In this document: in pieces, positions 35,097 through 43,906 of the stretch
How the letters are laid out: each line of letters starts with the position of its first letter
Numbering within the stretch: the first letter of the stretch is position 1
From: DASQZT01 sp963728965
GTDB taxonomy: Bacteria > Acidobacteriota > Terriglobia > Bryobacterales > Bryobacteraceae
Direction: 5' to 3'
Assembly: GCA_963728965.1 (NCBI GenBank)
Contig: CAVSMH010000006.1
Coordinates: 682,001 to 746,000 of the forward strand
DNA: 64,000 bases
Position numbers and translations under genes: made by a program
The notes under the pieces: model-generated
What the model was told of the DNA's origin: nothing
Database searches by the model: none
The model's input: only the letters and a program-made list of their open reading frames with translations

Positions 35097-35993
35097 TTAT
35101 CCGTTTAAGGCCAGGTTGATATTCTCGATGGCTTCGTCGATTTCCGCCGTGTTCTTGAACCCGATGGTCACCGCGTCCACGGCGCCGGTGCCGAATGCGA
35201 ACTTGAGCGCTTTCTGCCGGTCGTCGCGGCTGGTGAACTGACCCTCGCCCGCCAGTTTCATGCTGATCACACCGGCGCCCTGCGCGTGCACCTTTTTGGT
35301 GTGGGCCACGACCTCGCTGACGTCTCCCAAAGCATTGCTATCGCGCGGCTCGGGCGTGTCCATCTTGGTGCCGTTGTGGTTCATGCGGATCATGCCGATA
35401 TCCAGCCACGTGTTTCCCGGGAATGTTCGCAGCGCCGGCAGCCCATGTACCGAAGCCCCATGACAGCGGATGATCTGCTTCGACTTGGCTTCGGAAAAAT
35501 CGTCGGCGGCGGCTTTGAAATCCTCGGCCCAGGTGGGCCGGCGCACACAGTGGAGCAGGAGGATATCGAAATAATCGGTACTCATCTGCTTGCGGTACTG
35601 ATCGATAGTGGCGAGGGCGTCGTACGCCGGGCGCGGGGTGCTGTACTTGGTCATGAGGCGGTAGGTATCGCGAGGAATGCCCTTGAGCGCGATCCCCAGC
35701 ATCTCCGGCATGCCCCGGTAGCTCTCGGCGGTTTCGAAGAATCGTATGCCGTGATCGTAGGCGTAGCGCACCAGGCGCGTGAACTCCTCCTGGCCCAATT
35801 CGTGCTGCACACGGCCGCTGTAGGTGCCCGTGCCGAACGCGAGCCGCGTCACCTTGACGCCCGATTTGCCGAGGGTCACCCAGTCGGTTGCGGATCGCTT
35901 ACCGGCCTGTGCCGCAAGCGGACCGCCCACGCCGCCCAAAACGGTCGCGGCGATGCTGGTTCTGAGGAAGTCACGTCTGGTGGGTCGATGCAT
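35097..35993 (-). CDS. Tat-exported aldo/keto reductase (paralogue)
   Basis: 298 residues; ATG at 35993 preceded by AAGGAGGGACTG, an excellent ribosome-binding site. Twin-arginine signal PTRRDFLRTSIAATVLG, barrel beginning WVTLGKSGVKVTRLAFGTG exactly as in the reductase at 28092-28976. FFETAESYRGMPEML, ILLHCVRRPTW and the C-terminal FKNTAEIDEAIENINLAL also match. The pair is clearly duplicated and brackets the plus-strand deoC operon. It follows the pcm/small-protein genes on the same strand with 17 nt spacing. Confidence 0.87.
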   Translation of the reverse strand: MHRPTRRDFLRTSIAATVLGGVGGPLAAQAGKRSATDWVTLGKSGVKVTRLAFGTGTYSGRVQHELGQEEFTRLVRYAYDHGIRFFETAESYRGMPEMLGIALKGIPRDTYRLMTKYSTPRPAYDALATIDQYRKQMSTDYFDILLLHCVRRPTWAEDFKAAADDFSEAKSKQIIRCHGASVHGLPALRTFPGNTWLDIGMIRMNHNGTKMDTPEPRDSNALGDVSEVVAHTKKVHAQGAGVISMKLAGEGQFTSRDDRQKALKFAFGTGAVDAVTIGFKNTAEIDEAIENINLALNG

Positions 35994-36010
35994 CAGTCCC
36001 TCCTTGGGGG

Positions 36011-36313
36011 CTACTGTATCACGGAACCCGCCCTTTCGAGGGCGGCCTCCAGCCGATCTTTGCTCCAATCCGTGCTGATGAACAATTCCTGCCGGGCGCC
36101 GCAACTGAGGGCGATCGCCTTCCAGCCGTTTTGGGTGGGGACCGTCACCCGCATTTTGACGGGGCCCTTGGCGTCGCGAACGCGCCGGATGACGCCCGGG
36201 ATCACCGAGCGGATTTCGGTGTTGGCCGCCAGGAACTCCTCGAGCACGGGCCGCAGGCCATCGATGATGCTGTGCTCAATTTTCAGGCGGTCCTTCGAGG
36301 CGCGCAGCCGCAT
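36011..36313 (-). CDS. conserved small hypothetical protein
   Basis: 100 residues, ATG directly abutting the TGA of pcm (TGAATG), hence probably translated by reinitiation. Acidic-basic helical N-terminus (RLRASKDRLKIEHSIIDGLRPVLEEFLA) followed by a beta-hairpin region with ITRRVRDAKGPVKMRV-like strands and a helix WSKDRLEAALERAG. No signal or membrane segment. DUF2103-like in general look, but I do not claim the family. Coupling to pcm suggests a related housekeeping context. Confidence 0.65.
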   Translation of the reverse strand: MRLRASKDRLKIEHSIIDGLRPVLEEFLAANTEIRSVIPGVIRRVRDAKGPVKMRVTVPTQNGWKAIALSCGARQELFISTDWSKDRLEAALERAGSVIQ

Positions 36314-36961
36314 TCAATGCCAGCCCTCGCCGCCGCGCAGGGGAACGAAGCGGCACAGCGTCGCCACCCGGGATTCGATCTCGCCGCGGTTTTTGTGCAG
36401 CACGCGCAATTCCTGATCGCCCCAATCGCCCACCGGAATCACGAGCACGCCCGGGTCTTTCAACTGATCGATGAGGGATTGCGGCACCTCCGGCGCCCCC
36501 GCCGCTACCGAAATCGCGTCGTACGGGGCCATTGCGCCGTACCCGACGGAACCATCGCCCTCGACCACCGTGACGTTGCCGTCGCGTCTGGTGCGCCGCA
36601 AATTCTCGCGCGCGAGTTGCGCCAGACCGGGGATTATTTCTACCGTGATGACGCGGGCGGCCAGTGCTCCGAGCACCGCTGCCGCGTATCCGCAGCCCGA
36701 TCCGACTTCGAGGACCGTTTCGGTACCATCGAGTTGTAGCGCTTCGGCCATCAGCGCGGTCATGAACGGCTGGGAAACCGTCTGCGCGAAGCCGATGTAG
36801 GCCGGCTCATCGTGGTAAGCCAGCACGCGTTCCTGGGTGGGGATGAACTCCTCCCGCGGGATCTCCCCCATGGCGCGCAACACCCGCTCATCGCGCACGC
36901 CGCGCCGGCGGAGCTGATTTTCCACCATCTTCTCGCGTTCGACCGCCCAATCCGGTATCAA
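36314..36961 (-). CDS. pcm: protein-L-isoaspartate O-methyltransferase
   Basis: Repairs isoaspartyl residues in aged proteins by S-adenosylmethionine-dependent methylation. 215 residues from a TTG start at 36961, which gives the family-typical 10 or so residues before MVENQLRRRGVRDERVLRAM; the first ATG (36928) would lose them. Motifs: VSQPFMTALMAEAL, SAM-binding VLEVGSGCGYAAAVLGAL, acidic turn VITVEIIPGLAQLA and APYDAISVAAGAPEVP. The open frame continues far upstream but there it is antisense to the dehydrogenase gene and is not used. Divergent from that gene with 27 bp between start codons. Confidence 0.9.
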   Translation of the reverse strand: MIPDWAVEREKMVENQLRRRGVRDERVLRAMGEIPREEFIPTQERVLAYHDEPAYIGFAQTVSQPFMTALMAEALQLDGTETVLEVGSGCGYAAAVLGALAARVITVEIIPGLAQLARENLRRTRRDGNVTVVEGDGSVGYGAMAPYDAISVAAGAPEVPQSLIDQLKDPGVLVIPVGDWGDQELRVLHKNRGEIESRVATLCRFVPLRGGEGWH

Positions 36962-36976
36962 TTTCTGCCCTACTTT

Positions 36977-36982
36977 TATAAT
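36977..36982 (+). promoter_or_regulatory. -10 box for leaderless isocitrate dehydrogenase mRNA (divergent with pcm)
   Basis: A consensus TATAAT ends 6 nt before the ATG at 36989, so transcription would begin at or beside the start codon, and no Shine-Dalgarno sequence is present. The overlapping reverse-strand hexamer TATTAT (36983-36978) is correctly placed for pcm. No good -35 box is visible for either direction. Confidence 0.45.
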
Positions 36983-36988
36983 AGTGCC

Positions 36989-37996
36989 ATGGCCTACCTG
37001 ATCACGCTGATTCCCGGCGATGGCATCGGACCGGAGGTCGCCGAGGCTGTCGTGCGCGCCGTTGAAGCGACGGGCGTGCCCGTCGAATGGGAGCGCGTGG
37101 AGGCGGGGGCCCGTGCCCTGGCGGAATACGGGCAGTTGATCCCGGACGATGTTTTCGCTTCCCTCGAAGTGACGCGCGTGGGGCTGAAGGGACCCACCGC
37201 CACGCCTATCGGCGGAGGCCATCCAAGCATCAATGTGGCGCTCCGCAAAAAGCTTGGGCTGTACGTGAACTTCCGTCCGGTCCGGATGTTGCCTGGCCTG
37301 AAGACGCGCTACGACGATTTGGCGCTGAACCTCGCCATTTTTCGCGAGAACACCGAAGATCTCTACTCCGGACTGGAGCACGAAGTGGTGCCGGGAGTGG
37401 TGGAGAGCCTGAAGATCATCACCCAGAACGCCTCCCTGCGGATTGCCCGCGCCAGCTTCGAGTACGCCCGCCGCGAGAACCGGTATAAGGTAACCGCCAT
37501 CCACAAGGCCAACATCATGAAGCTGAGCGACGGCCTCTTCCTGAAGTGCTGCCGTGAAGTGGCGGCGCAATACCCGGAGATTCAATATAACGAGCTGATC
37601 GTGGACAACGCCTGCATGCAGCTCGTCATGCGCCCCGAGACGTTCGATCTGCTGGTGCTGCCCAACCTCTACGGCGACATCATTTCCGACCTGGCAGCCG
37701 GGCTGGTGGGCGGACTCGGTATCGTGCCGGGGGCCAACCTGGGCGACCACCACGCGATCTTCGAAGCGGTGCACGGCACGGCGCCGGATATCGCGGGCAA
37801 AGGCCTGGCGAACCCCACAGCGCTCATGCAATCGGCGGTCCTGATGCTCGCCCACCTCGGCGAACGGGAAGCGGCGGCACGGTTACAAAGCGCGATCCAC
37901 GGGGTCTACGCCGAAGGCGAACACCTCACCGGCGATGTCGGCGGGAAGGCGTCCACCTCCGAATTTACCGACGCCCTGATCCGCCGCCTGGGCTAA
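36989..37996 (+). CDS. NAD-type isocitrate/isopropylmalate dehydrogenase family protein, likely isocitrate dehydrogenase
   Basis: 335 residues. Oxidative decarboxylation of isocitrate to 2-oxoglutarate in the TCA cycle is the likely reaction. The start ITLIPGDGIGPEVAEAVV, substrate loop AIFRENTEDLYSGLEHEV, KVTAIHKANIMKLSDGLFL with catalytic Lys, metal-binding DNACMQLVMRPETFD, NLYGDIISDLAAGLVGG and the cofactor end AVHGTAPDIAGKGLANP match the short NAD-dependent (IDH3-like) class rather than LeuB. Homoisocitrate or tartrate dehydrogenase are less likely alternatives. The ATG at 36989 is immediately downstream of TATAAT. Convergent with guaB, 12 nt apart. Confidence 0.88.
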   Translation: MAYLITLIPGDGIGPEVAEAVVRAVEATGVPVEWERVEAGARALAEYGQLIPDDVFASLEVTRVGLKGPTATPIGGGHPSINVALRKKLGLYVNFRPVRMLPGLKTRYDDLALNLAIFRENTEDLYSGLEHEVVPGVVESLKIITQNASLRIARASFEYARRENRYKVTAIHKANIMKLSDGLFLKCCREVAAQYPEIQYNELIVDNACMQLVMRPETFDLLVLPNLYGDIISDLAAGLVGGLGIVPGANLGDHHAIFEAVHGTAPDIAGKGLANPTALMQSAVLMLAHLGEREAAARLQSAIHGVYAEGEHLTGDVGGKASTSEFTDALIRRLG

Positions 37997-38008
37997 TGGC
38001 GGCCGGGC

Positions 38009-39463
38009 CTACTCCACGCGATAATTGGGCGCTTCTTTGGTGATGATCACGTCGTGAACGTGGCTTTCGCGCAGGCCAGCCGGGGAAATCCGCAGGAATC
38101 GCGACTTGCACTGCAACTCGCGAATCTCGCGCGCGCCGCAATATCCCATGCCGGAGCGCAGCCCACCCACAAGCTGGTACACCAGATCCGAGAGCGGACC
38201 CTTGGCGGCCACGCGCCCCTCGATTCCTTCCGGAACGAGCTTCCCGTTGCGCTCCTGCGCATAGCGGTCGGAGCTGCCCTGTGACATGGCACCCATCGAT
38301 CCCATGCCGCGATAGGTCTTAAACGTTCGACCCTGATAGAGGATGGTCTCGCCAGGGCTCTCGTCCGTCCCCGCCAGCAGGCTTCCGATCATGACCGAAT
38401 CGGCGCCCGCGGCGATGGCTTTGGTGATGTCGCCCGAGAACTTGATACCGCCATCGGCGATCAGCGGCACGCCGGCCTCGCGGGTGGCCCGGGCACATTG
38501 CGAAATGGCCGTAATCTGCGGTACGCCAGCGCCCGAGACGACGCGCGTGGTGCAAATCGACCCCGGGCCGATGCCGACTTTGATGCCGTCCACGCCGAGC
38601 GAAATCAGCTCGCGCGCGCCCTCGTACGTGGCCACGTTTCCGGTCACGAGTTCCACGTCGGGCAGGCGGTCCTTGATCGCCTTCACTGCCGACATGACCC
38701 GGGCCGTATGCGCGTGCGCCGTGTCGATCGCCAGAACATCCACCTTGCGCCTGACCAGTTCCTGCGCGCGCTCCATGAAATCTCCGGTGGCCCCAATGGC
38801 GGCTCCCACCCGCAATCGACCCTGGGTGTCCTTCGCCGAGTTCGGATATTTGAGTTTCTTCTGAATGTCCTTGACCGTGATCAAGCCCTTCAACTTGTAG
38901 TGCTCGTCCACGACCAGCAGTTTTTCCACGCGGTGCTGGTGCAGGATGGCCTCGGCCTGTTCCAAGGTTGTACCCACCCCCACGGTGATGAGATTGGTCT
39001 TGGTCATCACCTCCGAAACCGGCAGGTCCGACCGGTTCTCAAAGCGCAGGTCGCGGTTGGTGAGAATGCCCACCAGGCGCTCGTCCTTGGTCACCGGCAC
39101 GCCCGAAATCCGGTAGTGTCTCATCAGCGCCTGGGCAGCGGCAATCGTCGCGTCCGGTTCGATCGTGATGGGGTCGACGATCATGCCGCTTTCACTGCGC
39201 TTCACGCGGTCGACCTCTTCGGCCTGGCGCTCAACGCTCATGTTCCGGTGCACGATGCCGATGCCGCCCTGCTGGGCGAGCGCGATGGCCAGGTGCGATT
39301 CCGTCACCGTATCCATGGCGGCGGAGACGATCGGAATATTCAATCGGATCCGGCGGGTGAACCAGGTCCGGGTATCCGCATCGGTAGGGAGTACTTCGCT
39401 GCGAGCCGGTTCGAGCAGTACATCGTCGAAGGTAAGGCCCTCGGTGAGTACGTCTTGAATCAT
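38009..39463 (-). CDS. guaB: IMP dehydrogenase
   Basis: Converts IMP to XMP with NAD, the committed step to guanine nucleotides. 484 residues from the ATG at 39463, with GGGAAG about 8 nt upstream; an in-frame ATG pair at 39481/39478 is the alternative. Barrel start EGLTFDDVLLEPARSEVLP, two CBS domains (about residues 90-205; RISGVPVTKDERLVGILTNRD and KLLVVDEHYKLKGLITVKD), catalytic loop GPGSICTTRVVSGAG with the nucleophile Cys, DGGIKFSGDITKAIAAGA, and flap YRGMGSMGAM. Full length, no anomalies. Confidence 0.95.
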   Translation of the reverse strand: MIQDVLTEGLTFDDVLLEPARSEVLPTDADTRTWFTRRIRLNIPIVSAAMDTVTESHLAIALAQQGGIGIVHRNMSVERQAEEVDRVKRSESGMIVDPITIEPDATIAAAQALMRHYRISGVPVTKDERLVGILTNRDLRFENRSDLPVSEVMTKTNLITVGVGTTLEQAEAILHQHRVEKLLVVDEHYKLKGLITVKDIQKKLKYPNSAKDTQGRLRVGAAIGATGDFMERAQELVRRKVDVLAIDTAHAHTARVMSAVKAIKDRLPDVELVTGNVATYEGARELISLGVDGIKVGIGPGSICTTRVVSGAGVPQITAISQCARATREAGVPLIADGGIKFSGDITKAIAAGADSVMIGSLLAGTDESPGETILYQGRTFKTYRGMGSMGAMSQGSSDRYAQERNGKLVPEGIEGRVAAKGPLSDLVYQLVGGLRSGMGYCGAREIRELQCKSRFLRISPAGLRESHVHDVIITKEAPNYRVE

Positions 39464-39554
39464 GGTGATGCTTCCCATCATAACGTACCGGCGCCGAAAA
39501 ACACCGGTCGGAAGCCGCCGTCGCGGCCGCGCCTGTCGCGACGCCGTTCCGCCC

Positions 39555-40367
39555 TCAGTGCGTCATCGCGTAGACCACATAGTTCACCGCGATGCGCAAG
39601 CCCATATCCGAGAACTTCGCCGGGTACTCCGGATTGTCCGCGTGCTCCCAGGAGTCGCCCAGGTCCATGTTGAAGCAGATGGCCACCATCAACCGGCCAT
39701 GGTCGTCGTAGATGCCGCGCCAGTGCGGCACCGTGCCGTCCTTCTCCGCCACCCGGTGCGAGTACAGCCACTGCGCCCCCGGCACCTGGAAGCGGTTGTT
39801 CAGGTTGTAGATGGTGTGGAAGATGGCGTCTTCATCGTCAATCTCCACAATGGACCGGTCGGGGAAGACGCGGCGCATCCCTTCCAGGAAATTCTCCCAT
39901 TCGGTGGAGCCGTGGAAGTCGTCGCACATGAAGAAACCGCCGCGCAGCAGGTATTCGCGGAATCCGCGGGCCTGTGCTTCGGTCAGCTTCCAGTGGCCCA
40001 CTTCCACGCCATACAACCAGGGCCAGTCATACTGGTCGCCGTCATCGAGGTTCACCGGCTGCTCGACGGAGCGCGCGTGAACCCGCGTGAGGCGGCGGAT
40101 GGCCTGCGCAAAGTGCCGGTCGGAGCGGGGATAGTCGATCGTCCAGTTCGAGGAGCCGCGGGTCCAGTCGTCGCCGTAATGAAAGCCCCAGCCGTTCCAC
40201 GGGTACATCAGGCGGGCGAACGTCCACTCGGTCTTCTCGCTCCAATCCGGCGGCAGCGGAAAATTGTAGTACTCCACGCCCGGGAACTGGCGGAACGGGC
40301 GCTGGAACGCGCACAGCGCGCCCAACAGGGTCAGCACGGCGCAGCTCAAGATGGCGGCTCGGCGCAT
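39555..40367 (-). CDS. DUF4159 domain protein, exported
   Basis: 270 residues with an N-terminal signal (RRAAILSCAVLTLLGALCAF). DUF4159 features: YPRSDRHFAQAIRRLTRV, WPWLYGVEVGHWKLTEAQ, LREYLLRGGFFMCDDFHG, VFPDRSIVEIDDEDAIFHTIYN and IAVNYVVYAMTH at the end. The domain is structurally related to class I glutamine-amidotransferase-like folds in family descriptions, but no function is established. The start overlaps the stop of the paralogue upstream as TAATG, so the two are translated together. Confidence 0.85.
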   Translation of the reverse strand: MRRAAILSCAVLTLLGALCAFQRPFRQFPGVEYYNFPLPPDWSEKTEWTFARLMYPWNGWGFHYGDDWTRGSSNWTIDYPRSDRHFAQAIRRLTRVHARSVEQPVNLDDGDQYDWPWLYGVEVGHWKLTEAQARGFREYLLRGGFFMCDDFHGSTEWENFLEGMRRVFPDRSIVEIDDEDAIFHTIYNLNNRFQVPGAQWLYSHRVAEKDGTVPHWRGIYDDHGRLMVAICFNMDLGDSWEHADNPEYPAKFSDMGLRIAVNYVVYAMTH

Positions 40368-41224
40368 TAGTGCGTCATGGCGTACGCGACATAATTGACG
40401 CCGATGCGAATCCCCAGCGCGGAGAATTTCTCGGGGTATTCCGGATTGTCCGCGTGCTCCCAGGAATCCCCCAGGTCCATGTTGTGGCAGATGGCGACCA
40501 TCACGCGTCCCTTGTCGTCATAGATTCCGCGCCAGTTGGCCGGGAACCCGTCCTGCCGTTCGTAAGTCAGGCCGGTGCGGAGATACACGGCGCCCGGTAC
40601 CTGATAGCGGTCGTCGAGATCGTAAATGATGTGGAAGATCTGGTCCGGATTGTCGATGTTGACGATCTGGCGGTCGGGGAAGACCCGCTGGATACTGCGC
40701 TGGAAGACCTCCCATTCGAGCCCGCCGTGAAAATCGTCGACCATCAGGAAGCCACCGCGGAGGAGATACTCGCGGAGCGCCTTCGCCTGCGGTTCGGCCA
40801 GGTCCCAGTGTCCTACCTCGACCGCGTAGAGCCAGGGCCAGTCGAAATGGTCGCCCTCATCCACGTTGACGGGCTGCTCCACCGATCGCGCCTGAATGCG
40901 CGTCAGCCGCCGCAGTGCGAGCATGAAATGGCGATCGGAACGGGGATAGTCCATGGTCCAGAAAACACCGCGGCCGCCTTGGCGCCAGTCGGCGGCGAAC
41001 CGTCCAAAGCGGCCATATCCCCGGCCGCCGTAGCCGAATTGCGCATTGGGGTACATCAGCCGTCCGAAAACGAATTCCGTCTTCTCCTGGTAATCCGGAG
41101 GGATGGGGAAATCGTTGTATTCGAAAGCCGGATACTCGCGCCAGGGCTTGCGGAAATTTTGGAACGCGGAGAGCGCGCCGATGCACGTCAGACCCGCCGC
41201 CACCAGCCATCGCGATCTGCGCAT
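40367..41224 (-). CDS. DUF4159 domain protein, exported (paralogue)
   Basis: 285 residues from the ATG at 41224, chosen because it aligns with the start of the downstream paralogue; in-frame ATGs at 41230 and 41260 also exist. Signal segment RRSRWLVAAGLTCIGALSAF, then a glycine/arginine-rich insert (GYGGRGYGRFGRFAADWRQGG, residues about 60-80) absent from the neighbour, then the same DUF4159 landmarks: YPRSDRHFMLALRRLTRIQ, LREYLLRGGFLMVDDFHGG, VFPDRQIVNIDNPDQIFHI, VNYVAYAMTH. A tandem duplication. Lies about 40 nt after polA. Confidence 0.85.
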   Translation of the reverse strand: MRRSRWLVAAGLTCIGALSAFQNFRKPWREYPAFEYNDFPIPPDYQEKTEFVFGRLMYPNAQFGYGGRGYGRFGRFAADWRQGGRGVFWTMDYPRSDRHFMLALRRLTRIQARSVEQPVNVDEGDHFDWPWLYAVEVGHWDLAEPQAKALREYLLRGGFLMVDDFHGGLEWEVFQRSIQRVFPDRQIVNIDNPDQIFHIIYDLDDRYQVPGAVYLRTGLTYERQDGFPANWRGIYDDKGRVMVAICHNMDLGDSWEHADNPEYPEKFSALGIRIGVNYVAYAMTH

Positions 41225-41263
41225 TCCCATCCGCCGTGCCTTTGACTCTGAGGATAGCATCCC

Positions 41264-43846
41264 TTACTTGGCGTCGCGCCAGTTGTCGCCGGTGCCTATG
41301 TCCACCAGCAGTGGCACGTTCAGTTGCAACACGCCCTCCATCTCCTGCTTCACCAGCCTCCGCACGGGTTCGATCTCGCCGGGCGGGCATTCGAAAACCA
41401 GCTCGTCGTGCACCTGCAACAGCATCGCGCTGGCGAGCGCCGCGCGCTCCATGGCCGCGTCGATCCGCACCATGGCCAGCTTAATGATGTCGGCCGCCGT
41501 CCCCTGCAGGGGCGAGTTCACGGCCGTGCGTTCGGCGAAGCCGCGGGCGTTCGGATTCCGGCTGTTGATATCGGGGATGGGACGTTCCCGCCCGAACAGG
41601 GTGCGTGTGACACCGGTCTGGCGTACCTGGGCAATGGTATCGTCGAGCCACTTGCGCACGCCGGTATAGCGCGCAAAGTAGTTCTTGATATATCTCTGCG
41701 CTTCGGCCTGCGAGATGCCGAGCTGCGCCGCGAGGCCGAACGGGCTGATGCCATAGACGATGCCGAAATTCACCGCCTTGGCGCTGCGGCGCGCCTCGGG
41801 CGTCACCATCAGCGGCGGGATGCCCAGCACCTCCGCCGCGGTGCGCGTGTGGATGTCCTCGCCGTTGCGGAATGCATCCACCAGCAGCGTGTCTTCGGAC
41901 ATATGCGCGAGCAGCCGAAGCTCGATCTGAGAATAGTCGGCCACCAGGAGTTTCCAGCCGTCGCGCGGCACGAACGCGGCGCGAATCTCGCGGCCCAGTT
42001 CTGTACGAATCGGGATGTTCTGAAGGTTCGGATTGGAAGACGACAGGCGCCCCGTGGCCGCGCCCGTCTGGTTGAAGCTGGTGTGCAGCCGGCCGGTGCG
42101 GGGATCGATGAGCGCGGGCAAGGCATCCACGTAGGTGCCCTTGAGCTTGGTGAGCTGGCGGTATTCGAGCACCTTGCGCACGATTTCGTGATCGGCGGCC
42201 AGGGCTTCCAGCACGTCGGCGGCGGTGGAGATGACTTTGCCTTTGCCGTACTTCACCGGCGCGGGCAGACCGAGGTCTTCGAACAGCACCCGTCCCAACT
42301 GTTGCGGAGAGCTGATGTTGAACACCTTGCCGGCAAGCGCATGAACCTCCGCAGTGAGCCGCGCGATTTCGGTTTCCATGAGCGCCGAGAGGCGTTTCAG
42401 CTCGGCCGGATCGATGCGCACGCCGGTACGCTCCATGCGCGCGAGCACGCGAGCCAGGGGCAGCTCGATGGTCCTGTAAAGTTCACCCAGCCCGCGGGCG
42501 TCCACGGCCGGAGCCAGATAGCGGAAGATTTCGAGCGTGATATCGGCGCGTTGTTCGGGCGCCGGTCCGAGCTTCAGGTCGAGCCGCCGCCGCGCCTGCT
42601 CGTCGAGGGGGCAGCCGGAAGGGTCGGCGTCCAGCAGGAAGGCATAGAGCATGACATCGTGATCGAAGCCGCGCGCTTCCACGCCCATGCGGTCGAAGGT
42701 CAGCAGCGCCGATTTCACATCGCAGGCAATTTTGGCCGCGCCGGCGTCTTCGAGCCACGGCTTCAGGCACACCAGGTTTTCGGAGGTGACGGCGCGCCCT
42801 TCGCCCGGCTCCCAGGACAGCCCGACCGTGTCGAGCGCGAACTCGCCTTCCGCGGATGCCGCAATGGCCACCGCCACCGGCGCGCCCGCGGGCATGCCGG
42901 CCAGCCAGGCGTGCAACTCTTCGGGGTTGGCGATCACGCGGTAGTCGCGCGGCCGGGTGTCTTCACTCGGGCCGAGCTCCTTGAGCAGGCTGTGAAATTC
43001 CAGTTCTTTGTAGACCGCTTTCAGCAGGCCTTGGTCGAAGGGCTGCGCCTTCACCGATTCGAGCGAGAACTCGACCGGGACATCCGTGGCGATGGTTGCC
43101 AGGCGCTTGCTCATGCGGATGCGCTCGACATTCTTCTGGAGGCTCTCCCGGTGCATCTTCCGCTCCACCTCGGCCGCACGCTCCAACAAGGCGTCCAGGG
43201 AGCCGAAGCGTTCGATCAGGTCCTTCGCGCCCTTCTCGCCGATGCCCGGCGCGCCGGGAATGTTGTCCACGGAATCTCCCATGAGCGCCAGCAGGTCGGC
43301 CACCTGCTCCGGCGTCACCCCCATGAACTCCTTCACCTTTTGGGCGTCGTACCAGGTATCGTCCTTGGCCGGATTGAGCATGGAGATGCGGCCGGAGACG
43401 AGCTGAAGCATGTCCTTATCACTGGAGACGATGACTACGTCGAAGCCTTCCCGTTCCGCCCGCCGGGCCAGCGTGCCGATGACGTCATCGGCTTCGTAGC
43501 CCTCGTATTCCAGGATGGGAATGCGCATGGCTTCGAGGATGCGGCGCACATACGGGATCTGCTCGCCCAGGTCGGGCGGCATGGCCGCGCGGTTGGCCTT
43601 GTATTCGGCGAACTCCTGCAAGCGGAGGGTGGGCTCGCTCGATTCGAAAATGGCGGCGATGTAGGCGGGCTGGTGCTCCTTTGCGAGCTTCCGCAGCATG
43701 TTATTGAAAATGTACACCGCCTCCGTGGAGAACCCGGTGGAGGTGCGCATGGGGGGCGCGCCGCTGCGCGCGCGGGCGTGATAGGCGCGGAAGATGAAGC
43801 CGAAGGAATCGATCAGGAACAGTCGCGGGTTGGCCACTTGGCCCAT
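41264..43846 (-). CDS. polA: DNA polymerase I
   Basis: 860 residues with three domains. The 5'-3' exonuclease (1 to about 290) shows FLIDSFGFIFRAYHA, YEGYEADDVIGTLARRAE, VSSDKDMLQLV and LLALMGDSVDNIPGAPGIGEKGA. The polymerase domain has motif A VADYSQIELRLLAHMSED, motif B RRSAKAVNFGIVYGISPFG and motif C LLQVHDELVFECP. The middle 3'-5' exonuclease domain (about 300-480) lacks the usual Asp-x-Glu: where FDTET is expected there is ALDTVGLSW, so proofreading is probably absent, as in several bacterial Pol I enzymes. ATG at 43846; the helicase-nuclease gene ends 60 nt upstream. Confidence 0.95.
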   Translation of the reverse strand: MGQVANPRLFLIDSFGFIFRAYHARARSGAPPMRTSTGFSTEAVYIFNNMLRKLAKEHQPAYIAAIFESSEPTLRLQEFAEYKANRAAMPPDLGEQIPYVRRILEAMRIPILEYEGYEADDVIGTLARRAEREGFDVVIVSSDKDMLQLVSGRISMLNPAKDDTWYDAQKVKEFMGVTPEQVADLLALMGDSVDNIPGAPGIGEKGAKDLIERFGSLDALLERAAEVERKMHRESLQKNVERIRMSKRLATIATDVPVEFSLESVKAQPFDQGLLKAVYKELEFHSLLKELGPSEDTRPRDYRVIANPEELHAWLAGMPAGAPVAVAIAASAEGEFALDTVGLSWEPGEGRAVTSENLVCLKPWLEDAGAAKIACDVKSALLTFDRMGVEARGFDHDVMLYAFLLDADPSGCPLDEQARRRLDLKLGPAPEQRADITLEIFRYLAPAVDARGLGELYRTIELPLARVLARMERTGVRIDPAELKRLSALMETEIARLTAEVHALAGKVFNISSPQQLGRVLFEDLGLPAPVKYGKGKVISTAADVLEALAADHEIVRKVLEYRQLTKLKGTYVDALPALIDPRTGRLHTSFNQTGAATGRLSSSNPNLQNIPIRTELGREIRAAFVPRDGWKLLVADYSQIELRLLAHMSEDTLLVDAFRNGEDIHTRTAAEVLGIPPLMVTPEARRSAKAVNFGIVYGISPFGLAAQLGISQAEAQRYIKNYFARYTGVRKWLDDTIAQVRQTGVTRTLFGRERPIPDINSRNPNARGFAERTAVNSPLQGTAADIIKLAMVRIDAAMERAALASAMLLQVHDELVFECPPGEIEPVRRLVKQEMEGVLQLNVPLLVDIGTGDNWRDAK

Positions 43847-43906
43847 GATAGCGCCCGCGATGCCAAGGAGACACTCGAGCCAGCAGGAGTGAAGCGAGGG
43901 CAGCCG

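Noticed and set aside
36962..37855. N-terminal extension of pcm of almost 300 codons
   Set aside because: It is antisense to the isocitrate dehydrogenase gene, and Pcm homology begins only just before MVENQL.
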